Positions 1 through 6,170 of a stretch of 7,203 nucleotides of DNA are shown piece after piece. A model generated the notes under the pieces. It made no database searches. It was not told where the DNA came from and was given only the letters and a program-made list of their open reading frames with translations. The stretch comes from CAYNVS01 sp964400725 (lineage in GTDB: Bacteria > Myxococcota_A > SURF-8 > CAYNVS01). Within the stretch, counting starts at the first letter, position 1; each line of letters begins with the position of its first letter. The position numbers and the translations under genes are program-made. The stretch lies in contig CAYNVS010000085.1 in assembly GCA_964400725.1 (NCBI GenBank), positions 1-7,203 on the forward strand, written 5' to 3'.

Positions 1-890
1 TCGACCGTTTCGCCGTCCATAGGCATCGACAGCGCCGAGCAATCGACCTGCGCCCCCGCGCTATTATTGCAGACGAAAGCGGTTTCGGCCTTCGAGTATT
101 GCGCGTCCTGCCCGCAGTATATCGTCGGCTCTGCGTCTCCGCAAACCGGCGGAACGCCGCCCGCGCAAGTCGCAAGCTGCGCGCTTTCGTCGTAACATTT
201 CGTCTGGCCGGTTCCCGCAAGCGCAAGGCAAAAACTCGAAGCGCAGAAACCCGTCGGGAACGAACGCGCCGTAGCCGTCTCTTCTTCGGCTTCCGCAGCC
301 TCTTCATATTCCGGATATTCAATCAGTTCTTCCAGCTCATACTCGGCGTCGCCGTCGAATTCCATTTCTGTCTCGGCTTCTGCTTCAACCTCAAGCTCGT
401 CCGAGCTCTTTACCTGCGCTTTAAATTTTTTAAACAATCCAATCTTTCCGTCCGCAGTCTCAAGCGCGAAAGCAAGCTCGAACGACTTGCCGGTCAACCG
501 CGCGTCCCTCGACAGCGTTCCCTTCACTTCAAAATATCCCGCGGTCATATAACCGGCCGCTTCGATGTACTTGTCGGCGCGAACTCCTTCGTTGTAGGCG
601 ACTACAAGCGCTTTGTTTACTATGTAATAATTTGTAAAACTTGAAACGATTTTAAAAGCGAACGGGGCGCCTTCGCGCAGTTCGCTTCCCTGAATTTCGG
701 CAATTTGCGGCGCATCCTGACCGGAGCTTCCTTCCGGCGGCGGTTCCGCCACCTCTTTTCCGTTTTCTACAACCAGCGCGTCCGTGAGAGCTTCGGCCAA
801 TTCTTTTGCTATTTTCTTCGCGTCCGAAGAATCGGAACAACAAACGCAAAACGCCGAAATAACGGCAGAAATAATAGCGGCTTTTTTCAT
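1..890 (-). CDS. Putative lipoprotein with acidic linker and tandem cysteine-rich repeats (3' end beyond window)
   Basis: The reading frame is open from an ATG at 890 to the window edge: 296 codons without a stop, so the C-terminus is missing. The N-terminus (MKKAAIISAVISAFCVCCSDS) has two lysines, a short hydrophobic stretch and a cysteine cluster (C15, C17, C18), as in a lipoprotein signal peptide, but the exact lipidated cysteine is unclear. Residues 25-160 form a folded-looking domain I do not recognise. Residues 165-206 are very rich in Glu and Ala and look like an extended linker. After that come two related Cys units: C216-x15-C232-x9-C242 and C259-x14-C274-x9-C284, with extra cysteines at 221 and 250. 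More repeats may follow off the edge. A purine-rich AGGAAGGCGGAG lies just before the ATG. Export makes disulfide bonding of the Cys units plausible, though metal binding is possible. Function is unknown. It follows pgsA on the same strand but appears to have its own promoter. Confidence 0.8.
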   Translation of the reverse strand, partial: MKKAAIISAVISAFCVCCSDSSDAKKIAKELAEALTDALVVENGKEVAEPPPEGSSGQDAPQIAEIQGSELREGAPFAFKIVSSFTNYYIVNKALVVAYNEGVRADKYIEAAGYMTAGYFEVKGTLSRDARLTGKSFELAFALETADGKIGLFKKFKAQVKSSDELEVEAEAETEMEFDGDAEYELEELIEYPEYEEAAEAEEETATARSFPTGFCASSFCLALAGTGQTKCYDESAQLATCAGGVPPVCGDAEPTIYCGQDAQYSKAETAFVCNNSAGAQVDCSALSMPMDGETV

Positions 891-962
891 GCGCTCCGCC
901 TTCCTGTTGTGCTTATCGGTTTTCGCCTACTCGACCCGATACGACGGCTTATATTTTACTTT

Positions 963-991
963 ATATTATCATTGGACAGGCAATAGCGCAA
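963..991 (-). promoter_or_regulatory. Candidate sigma70-type promoter for the Cys-rich lipoprotein
   Basis: On the minus strand TTGCGC (986-991) and TAATAT (963-968) are separated by 17 bases, with a TG one base before the -10 box (extended -10). The -35 match is poor (3 of 6). It lies in the AT-rich gap behind the pgsA terminator candidate and would give a leader of roughly 65 nt. An overlapping TATAAA is an alternative -10. Confidence 0.45.
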
Positions 992-1031
992 AATATTCGT
1001 TAAAGCGAAAATTTTTTTACCAATTAGATAG

Positions 1032-1061
1032 AAAAAACGCCGAAATAATAAATTAACGGCG
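1032..1061 (-). terminator. Probable intrinsic terminator after pgsA
   Basis: Read on the minus strand, CGCCG (1057-1061) pairs with CGGCG (1038-1042) across a 14-base AT-rich loop and is followed at once by six T residues. The stem is short (5 bp) and the loop is long, so strength is uncertain. Its position just after the pgsA stop codon supports the call. Confidence 0.5.
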
Positions 1062-1071
1062 GCGGCTGGAA

Positions 1072-1758
1072 TTATTCAGCCTTTGTCTCTTCTTCGCCTT
1101 CGTCGGACTCTTCGTCCTTAGCCGCTTCTCTCTGCGCCGCAATTCGGGCTCGGTGAGCCTTAATAAAGCCTTTGAAATAATCGCCCGCGCTCCAAATGCT
1201 GAAGATAAGCGATATATAAAGAAGAATGAGCCCGACCTTATGGAAGTCGATTGCCGCGACGAAAAACCACATGTTAATCGCGTACTCGTAATGCAGCATC
1301 AAGCCGACAAGCGCCACCATTTGAAAAGCCGTCTTGTATTTGCCAAGTTTCTCAGCGGCAATTATAAGGCCTTCGGCGGCGGCGAGCGCGCGCAAAGCCG
1401 TAATGGTAATTTCCCGCGCAATTATTAACATTACCGCCCATGCGGGAACCTTCCCCTGAACCGTCATTAAAACGAGAATTGAAATAACAAGGAGCTTGTC
1501 GGCAAGCGGGTCGAGGAATTTGCCGACTGTGGTAACCTGATTGTAAGACCGCGCGAGAAAACCGTCAACGTAGTCGGTAACGGCGGCGGCGGCGTAAAGA
1601 AGAACGGCGTAAAACCCGCTTTCCATATCGGATTTCCACAACAGATAAACAACGAAAGGAACGATGGCGATTCGCAGATAAGTAAGAATGTTCGGAAGGG
1701 TCTTCGCCTCCTCTTCAAGCGAAAGCCTTCGGCGTTTTTTGATTTTTTCCTTTTTCAT
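1072..1758 (-). CDS. pgsA: CDP-diacylglycerol--glycerol-3-phosphate 3-phosphatidyltransferase (PGP synthase)
   Basis: This membrane enzyme joins CDP-diacylglycerol and glycerol-3-phosphate to form phosphatidylglycerol phosphate, the committed step to phosphatidylglycerol and cardiolipin. The 228-residue protein has the complete CDP-alcohol phosphotransferase signature: D62-x2-D65-G66-x2-A69-R70-x8-G79-x3-D83-x3-D87. The PgsA-type N-terminal motif PNILTYLRI is at 22-30, and a GKYKT segment at 139-143 fits PgsA rather than phosphatidylserine synthase. Several hydrophobic segments (about 30-41, 48-60, 89-101, 105-121, 145-155 and 175-190) suit a multi-pass inner-membrane protein. The first 11 residues are Lys/Arg-rich, and the tail after 200 is charged and ends in an acidic run (DEESDEGEEETKAE), a little longer than usual. 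It starts at ATG with a modest AAGAG site, 56 bp after the upstream lipoprotein gene, so the two are probably co-transcribed. The assignment is strong. Confidence 0.95.
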   Translation of the reverse strand: MKKEKIKKRRRLSLEEEAKTLPNILTYLRIAIVPFVVYLLWKSDMESGFYAVLLYAAAAVTDYVDGFLARSYNQVTTVGKFLDPLADKLLVISILVLMTVQGKVPAWAVMLIIAREITITALRALAAAEGLIIAAEKLGKYKTAFQMVALVGLMLHYEYAINMWFFVAAIDFHKVGLILLYISLIFSIWSAGDYFKGFIKAHRARIAAQREAAKDEESDEGEEETKAE

Positions 1759-1814
1759 AATTCTCTTACCGGAGGCGTTGACTTTCGCAAAAAAATAAAA
1801 CGGATTAAACTTTT

Positions 1815-2867
1815 TTATTTAATTTTAATTTTGTTGGAAGGCGGCTGTTTCTTCTCGTCGGCCTTCCCTCCGCCTTGCGGAGTCTGGCGCTGCAACGGTT
1901 TCTCTTCAGCCATTTCGTAGCCGAGCGAAACGGTTACGTCCTCGTTTGGCGAGGAAATTTCAGCGAACCCGTTCAGAAGAAGCTCGGAAGGCAGCTCGGT
2001 CAAATCGAATTCGGCCAGCGTTTTGTTTTTCTTCGATTCAAAGGGATACTCGACGTTTCCCAGCTCATCGACGTTCTTCACAGTAATTTTAAGTTTTTTT
2101 TCAGCTCTTACGGCCATGTCCAGCTTTACGCCCGACTGATCGTAGAAAACGGGCGAACAGACTTTTTCCTTATCGCTTTCAGCGCAAACCTGAATGTCCG
2201 GCATAAGATAAAGCTCGCCTAATGACTTTATTTTATCTGTTGTTTTATCCCATAATTTAACGTTTACGCTGTCGACGTAAACAACGGACTTAAGCGCCGT
2301 CTTTCCGGACGCCGGAGAGTAGCCGGCGAGCGCGGCGTTGAAAGAGAACGTTTCGAGAGCCACCGATTTGCCGAAGTACGGCATAAAATCCTTCTGGTGC
2401 GGCTTCTGCTCGACGCATAGAAGAAGCTGATTAACCCCTATTACGCTTATTTCAAGCTCCACGCGCTTTCTGTCGGAGTAACTGGCGATAGACATAATGC
2501 CCGACGCCCCCATCTTGGCGAGCTGTTCTTCCGGCGCGACGTCCAAATTCTCCGACGATTGATATAATCCTACGCCCGGCGGTTTGGTCTTCGTCAGGAC
2601 GTCCAAAACGTAACGCGACAATAGAGATTTAGGCGCGTTTACAAATATTTTCGCTTCTTTTTCGGCGTTGGAGCCTGGGCACTTTTTTACGCTTTGCCAT
2701 ACCGAAACAATCTGCGCGTCGAGCTTATTCTTCATTTCCTTTTGAAACGCCGGGTTCTGCCCCATCGCGGCGAGCTCCGAGCGGGTCAGCATCGTTTTGT
2801 GCGACGCGCAGCCAAATGCGGTAAAAACCGCCAACAAAATAGCTATCGGTATTATTGTGCGTTTGAT
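1815..2867 (-). CDS. Putative lipoprotein of unknown family, apparent non-standard start
   Basis: The frame contains no ATG, GTG or TTG that would give a proper signal peptide. The first conventional start is TTG at 2837, which yields only nine residues before the cysteine, with no positive charge and no Shine-Dalgarno site. Starting at ATC (2865-2867) gives a 350-residue protein whose N-terminus reads MKRTIIPIAILLAVFTAFGC: a basic start, a hydrophobic core and a lipobox-like AFGC with C20 as the lipidation site. A purine-rich AGAAAGAG lies seven bases before that ATC. I therefore place the start there, with ATC as a rare start codon or a changed ATG. The body is soluble-looking and mixed alpha/beta, with four or five further scattered cysteines, and the tail after about residue 320 is rich in Pro, Gln and Lys. 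No known family is recognised. It probably sits in the envelope and is likely co-transcribed with pgsA, 56 bp downstream. If the conventional start is used, the gene ends at 2837 (340 aa). Confidence 0.75.
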   Translation of the reverse strand: MKRTIIPIAILLAVFTAFGCASHKTMLTRSELAAMGQNPAFQKEMKNKLDAQIVSVWQSVKKCPGSNAEKEAKIFVNAPKSLLSRYVLDVLTKTKPPGVGLYQSSENLDVAPEEQLAKMGASGIMSIASYSDRKRVELEISVIGVNQLLLCVEQKPHQKDFMPYFGKSVALETFSFNAALAGYSPASGKTALKSVVYVDSVNVKLWDKTTDKIKSLGELYLMPDIQVCAESDKEKVCSPVFYDQSGVKLDMAVRAEKKLKITVKNVDELGNVEYPFESKKNKTLAEFDLTELPSELLLNGFAEISSPNEDVTVSLGYEMAEEKPLQRQTPQGGGKADEKKQPPSNKIKIK

Positions 2868-2888
2868 GGTCGCGCTCTTTCTTCTGAA
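2868..2888 (-). promoter_or_regulatory. Ribosome binding site supporting the ATC start of the lipoprotein
   Basis: On the minus strand, AGAAGAAAGAG followed by CGCGACC leads into ATC AAA CGC. The purine tract has ordinary spacing (seven bases) for initiation at the ATC. Nothing similar precedes the TTG at 2837, where the upstream bases are AT-rich. This site decides the start chosen for the lipoprotein. Confidence 0.5.
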
Positions 2889-2920
2889 ATAAAAGGGGCG
2901 AACCTCTGAAAAGTCCGCCC
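2888..2920 (-). terminator. Intrinsic terminator after the HEAT-repeat gene
   Basis: On the minus strand GGGCGGAC (2913-2920) pairs with GTTCGCCC (2896-2903) over 8 bp with one G-U pair, a 9-base loop, and then CTTTTATTT. It begins 10 bases after the HEAT-gene stop codon. It is the clearest terminator in the window. It lies only about 20 bases before the start of the next gene on the same strand. Confidence 0.75.
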
Positions 2921-2929
2921 TCGAAAGGT

Positions 2930-4465
2930 TTATTGAGAGAGGAACTTGCTTTCTTTAATCGCTTGATTCAAACGTTTCTTGAGCTTCTCGTCGGTTTCCT
3001 TCTCGGCCAGACGGCGCAGCGCGTCCAACGCTTTGGCGTCGGGTATTTTAGACAGAGAATCGATGTAAAATTCGCGGACGAGACGTTTTTTCTCTCTGAA
3101 GTAATATTTTTCGAGAACGTCTATCGCTTTGGAATCTTTAAGCGTTCCTAAAGCTTTTACCGCCGCCAGACGAACCGTCTCAAAAGTGTTGTCGAGAGAC
3201 TCGATGAAGAATTCTACGCTCGCCGGATCTTTATAACTTTCAAGGACTTCGATGACAGACTTGAGAATCATTTCGCCGGCGTCCTGCGACTTGAAGATTT
3301 TCTTCAGATGCGTTACGGTCTCGACGCTCTTAATCGCTTGGAAATAGTCGAGAATTGAAACCAGCAGCGGATAGAAGTTTCGGTCCTGCATGAGTTCGAG
3401 CAGGAGCATGTGGATTGACTGATCGTCGTACTCTTTAAAAATATCGAGAATAAGCCTGAACGTTTCGACCTTTTTGGATAAAAGCTCTTTTTCGATTACG
3501 TCCAGAGCCTTATCCGAGTTGAAGCTGATGAGCGCGCGAAGCACGGCGCGTTTGGGAGCTTCGTAAAGAGGAACCGGGTTCGCCGCGCACTGTTCGACCG
3601 GCTTGTTCTGAGCCTTGTCTATGCGGGCAGCTAGTGCGTCAACCGCCTCGGAGGCTTCGAGGTCTTCCAACAGTTTGGCCGCAAGACTTTGAATCAACAG
3701 CGCCGGATCGTCCAATTTTTTCAAAATTAACGGAACCGCAATTTTAGGCTCCAATCCGCCGACCTGTTTGAGCGCGATGAATCTTACGTTCATATTGCCG
3801 CTGTTGAGGAGCTGCTCAAGCAGTTTAACGTCCTGTATCTGCTTGACGTCGTTTAATATGGACAGGTAAACGAGCTGGTCGTTCCCTTTGTTCGGATCCT
3901 TCGCGACGGAGTTGAGAGCCTCTGTGATTTCGCCTACAAAAGCGTGATTCATTTCTTCGCCGTTGCCCACGGCAATAAGCTCTTTTATAAAACGAACGAA
4001 TAAAGTGTAGTCGATGTCCTGCCAAAAGCGGTCAAAGCCCGGCGCGAGAAGCGAGGTTTTAACCATGCTTCCGACGACTGGAACCTCTACCGACTTAGGC
4101 GTGGGCGAGTACGGAACGTTGCCGACAAGCGAATCCTTCAAAAAGAATATGTAGCGCGACTTTTCTTTAAAAACGTCGCGCAAATCGGTCATTTTGGCTT
4201 TGTCCCATTTCTCGTAGAACGAGCCGATGGCGATGTCGCCCTTCGCTTCGCCTTTTATAGTTTTATTGACGGTTACAGAAATTTCGTCTTTTCCGACGTA
4301 ATTAATTGTAGCGTCGATAATCTGCGACGACTCCTTAACCATCTGCGGATACAGCGGGTCTTTGCGGGGCGCCGCCGCCGATGCCGGGGACGTTAAAAAG
4401 AGCGAAAAGACGGAACAAAGCGCGAGCGTAAAAGCCGCGGCTCTAAGGGTAGTTCTAATTCGCAT
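2930..4465 (-). CDS. Exported HEAT-repeat protein
   Basis: The 511-residue product begins with a Sec signal peptide: basic residues at 2-8, a hydrophobic core at about 9-25, and an ASPASA cleavage site near residue 30. Residues 43-115 form a small beta-rich domain (alternating segments such as EISVTVNKTIKGE and a closing RYIFFLK), of a kind often found before repeat domains in exported bacterial proteins. From about residue 195 to 500 the sequence is alpha-helical with HEAT-like units. The clearest are near 226-282 (VRFIALKQVG, then a helix ending in LAARID), 411-455 (VRLAAVKALGTLKDSKAIDVL) and 463-489. HEAT arrays usually act as protein-binding scaffolds; no catalytic motif is visible. It starts at ATG behind a strong GGAGG with six-base spacing, has its own promoter and ends at an intrinsic terminator, so it is probably a single-gene unit. 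It most likely acts in the periplasm. The specific role is unknown. Confidence 0.87.
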   Translation of the reverse strand: MRIRTTLRAAAFTLALCSVFSLFLTSPASAAAPRKDPLYPQMVKESSQIIDATINYVGKDEISVTVNKTIKGEAKGDIAIGSFYEKWDKAKMTDLRDVFKEKSRYIFFLKDSLVGNVPYSPTPKSVEVPVVGSMVKTSLLAPGFDRFWQDIDYTLFVRFIKELIAVGNGEEMNHAFVGEITEALNSVAKDPNKGNDQLVYLSILNDVKQIQDVKLLEQLLNSGNMNVRFIALKQVGGLEPKIAVPLILKKLDDPALLIQSLAAKLLEDLEASEAVDALAARIDKAQNKPVEQCAANPVPLYEAPKRAVLRALISFNSDKALDVIEKELLSKKVETFRLILDIFKEYDDQSIHMLLLELMQDRNFYPLLVSILDYFQAIKSVETVTHLKKIFKSQDAGEMILKSVIEVLESYKDPASVEFFIESLDNTFETVRLAAVKALGTLKDSKAIDVLEKYYFREKKRLVREFYIDSLSKIPDAKALDALRRLAEKETDEKLKKRLNQAIKESKFLSQ

Positions 4466-4513
4466 TACAAACCTCCGAAAGAATAGTCTGACAAAAAACG
4501 CTTTTATCTTTAC

Positions 4514-4542
4514 AAAATATAATTAATACCCGGCAAGGTCAA
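4514..4542 (-). promoter_or_regulatory. Sigma70-type promoter for the HEAT-repeat gene
   Basis: On the minus strand TTGACC (4537-4542; 5 of 6 to consensus) and TATTTT (4514-4519; 4 of 6) are separated by exactly 17 bases. The site lies in the gap after lysR, and transcription would start about 40 bases before the GGAGG-led ATG at 4465. It is the best promoter match in the window. Confidence 0.6.
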
Positions 4543-4579
4543 GCTCAGACGACCGATAAACGACGCGCCGCCGGCGGAC

Positions 4580-5542
4580 TTAATCGACTATCTCTTCCAT
4601 GTCGGCGCAGTTGCCGGTAAACGGATGAAGGCCGATCTGACGCTCTTCCTCGGTCAGATTGGCGGTCATCTTCTTCAGTTCCTCTATGAACCGCTGAACC
4701 GCAGGGATGAACATTTTGTCTTTGCGGTAAATCATGCACACGGGGCGCAGCATCTCCACGTCGCTTATCTCGACCATCGTCAGCAGCTTGTTTTCGAGCT
4801 CCCGCACTACGGCCGCCTTTGGCACTATCCCGACGCCCTGATTAACCTCTACCGCCTCTTTTATCGTTTCGACGTTGTCAAATTCCATCGCGATTATCGG
4901 GTTGGCGCCTTTTAGCCGCAGCTCGCGGTCTATCATTTTGCGCGTAGGAATGTTTTTTTCGAAGGCGACGATGGGAACGTTGTTCAAGTCCATAGCCTTC
5001 ACGCTCTTTTTCTTCGCGAGCGGATGGTCGGGATGGCAAATTATTACCAGCTTGTCGGCGAAAAGAGTTTGGATATCGAGAATTCTTCGTGGGCGCGCTA
5101 TCGCGACGATGCCGATGTCGGCCATGTTTGCGCAGACGTCGTCGTAAACGCGGGTCGTGCGGGCGTATTCCATCTGAACCTGAATGTTCGGATGCTCGCG
5201 CAGAAAACGCTTCATAAACACCGGCATTTCATGCAAACCGATTGAATAGACGACCGACACCTTGACGGTTCCCGTCAGAGCTTCGCTGTCCAGCGTAATC
5301 GTTCTCTCTAGCTGGTAATATTTGTCCAGCACTTCTTTGGCGCCCTTGTAAAACATCTCTCCGACGGGCGTGGGAGTCAGCGTCCGCACTCCTCGCTCAA
5401 CCAGCCTCTTGTCGAAGTGCTGCTCCAACTGCTTAATCTGCTGACTTACGGCGGACTGGGTAAGATAGTTCAGCTTGGCGGTCTTTGAAAAGCTTTTTGT
5501 CTCAATCAAATCGCAAAAAATTTTTAACGTCTCTATGTGCAT
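4580..5542 (-). CDS. LysR-family transcriptional regulator
   Basis: This is a 320-residue cytoplasmic DNA-binding regulator. The N-terminal winged helix-turn-helix spans about 1-62, with the recognition region TQSAVSQQIKQLEQHF at 28-43 and the family's typical TPTPVGEMFYKGAKE segment at 56-70. A linker helix (about 60-88) leads to the periplasmic-binding-protein-like effector domain at about 91-295, which contains LVIICHPDHPL (165-175) and the second-lobe segment VNQGVGIVPKAAV (233-245). The overall look is that of the CysB/CbbR-type branch, but the effector cannot be read from sequence. The tail after 296 (ending HPFTGNCADMEEIVD) extends past the usual end of the fold. It starts at ATG behind AGGAG with five-base spacing. 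It lies 72 bp downstream of the carbonic anhydrase-like gene, behind a hairpin and a candidate promoter. Regulation of the glnA cluster or of itself is possible but not shown. Confidence 0.95.
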   Translation of the reverse strand: MHIETLKIFCDLIETKSFSKTAKLNYLTQSAVSQQIKQLEQHFDKRLVERGVRTLTPTPVGEMFYKGAKEVLDKYYQLERTITLDSEALTGTVKVSVVYSIGLHEMPVFMKRFLREHPNIQVQMEYARTTRVYDDVCANMADIGIVAIARPRRILDIQTLFADKLVIICHPDHPLAKKKSVKAMDLNNVPIVAFEKNIPTRKMIDRELRLKGANPIIAMEFDNVETIKEAVEVNQGVGIVPKAAVVRELENKLLTMVEISDVEMLRPVCMIYRKDKMFIPAVQRFIEELKKMTANLTEEERQIGLHPFTGNCADMEEIVD

Positions 5543-5559
5543 GCTTTCTCCTGTGTCTT

Positions 5560-5588
5560 TTTAAATCGCTCGTTTAAAAGCTTTTCAA
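5560..5588 (-). promoter_or_regulatory. Candidate promoter for lysR
   Basis: On the minus strand TTGAAA (5583-5588) and TTTAAA (5560-5565) are separated by 17 bases. The perfect palindrome AAAAGCTTTT (5576-5585) overlaps the -35 box and the spacer, a position where an autoregulator could bind. The resulting leader would be only about 10 bases, just enough to hold the AGGAG site, which makes the call tentative. Confidence 0.4.
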
Positions 5589-5591
5589 TCC

Positions 5592-5615
5592 GCGGCTTCA
5601 AGCGCCTTGAGCCGC
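5592..5615 (-). other. Strong stem-loop at the 3' end of the carbonic anhydrase-like gene
   Basis: On the minus strand GCGGCTCAAG and CTTG(A)AGCCGC form a 10 bp stem with one bulged A and a three-base GCG loop. The stem begins on the last base of the TAG stop codon. No T-run follows directly (the next bases are GGATTGAAAAGC), so it is not a textbook intrinsic terminator. It may stabilise the upstream mRNA end or reduce read-through into lysR. Confidence 0.5.
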
Positions 5616-6142
5616 TAATCGGTTCTAACCAAATCCTTGGCGTAGGTCGCCGCTAGCTCGACGTACTTCTTCTTCAGCCCCTTCCACATCTCCACCCACT
5701 CGTCGCTCGTAGAGCCTTTAACGACCGCCGGAACGCCCACGGCTATCGCTCTGGGCGGTATCTCCTGCCTGCTCTTCACGAGAGCGCCCTCCCCCACCGC
5801 GGCCCAAGCTCCGACTACCGCGTAATCCGAGACTATCGAGCCCATTCCTATCACCGCGCCTTCTTCCACCGACTTCGCAGTGTGAACTATCGCCGTATGG
5901 CCTATTGTAACCCAGTCGCCGACGCTGCAAACCTCGCCGGGGCGGGCGTGCATCACTACGTTTTCCTCGACGCTGGTATAATCGCCGATTTTAATCTCGC
6001 CGTAGTCGCCGCGCAAAACGGCGCCGGGGCCTACGTAGCATCCCTTGCCAAGCGTTACCTTTCCGATTACCTGCGCCGATTCGGCTATCCAGCACCCCTC
6101 GCCAATTTTTGGCTCCGCGTCTTTGTAGCGATAAATTGCCAT
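5615..6142 (-). CDS. Gamma carbonic anhydrase-like hexapeptide-repeat protein (YrdA/PaaY type)
   Basis: The 175-residue protein is a left-handed beta-helix of hexapeptide repeats (about 10-125, units such as VIGKVT, YVGPGA, IKIGDY and AVVGAW), with a C-terminal helix from about 146. This is the usual size for the YrdA/PaaY/CaiE group, which forms trimers. Three histidines fit the zinc ligands of gamma carbonic anhydrases: H65, H82 and H87 (spacing H-x16-H-x4-H). R44 and D46 match the conserved Arg and Asp of the Methanosarcina Cam enzyme. Where Cam has Gln75-Asp76, this protein has E59-E60. The likely reaction is reversible CO2 hydration, but many members lack measured activity and some relatives are acyltransferases, so the function is inferred. 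It starts at ATG behind GGGAG with five-base spacing and lies 28 bp after glnA with no promoter between, so it is very probably in the glnA operon. Confidence 0.9.
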   Translation of the reverse strand: MAIYRYKDAEPKIGEGCWIAESAQVIGKVTLGKGCYVGPGAVLRGDYGEIKIGDYTSVEENVVMHARPGEVCSVGDWVTIGHTAIVHTAKSVEEGAVIGMGSIVSDYAVVGAWAAVGEGALVKSRQEIPPRAIAVGVPAVVKGSTSDEWVEMWKGLKKKYVELAATYAKDLVRTD

Positions 6143-6170
6143 AAGTTCTCCCGTTCGTCCGCTTTTCCGC

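Noticed and set aside
99..986. Plus-strand frames at 99-644, 705-986 and 784-1056 and the minus-strand frame at 652-849
   Set aside because: They overlap the minus-strand lipoprotein frame, which is open for 296 codons with a signal peptide and sensible composition. The alternatives are Arg/Phe-rich, typical of out-of-frame translation.
1783..1821. AT-only inverted repeat (AAATAAAA ... TTTTATTT followed by T residues) between the lipoprotein and pgsA
   Set aside because: The stem has no GC pairs and would be very weak. The AT-rich gap alone explains it, and the two genes look co-transcribed.
4568..4577. Palindrome CCGCCGGCGG right after the lysR stop codon
   Set aside because: It has no loop and no T-run behind it, so it does not form a terminator. 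Probably a chance GC-rich palindrome.
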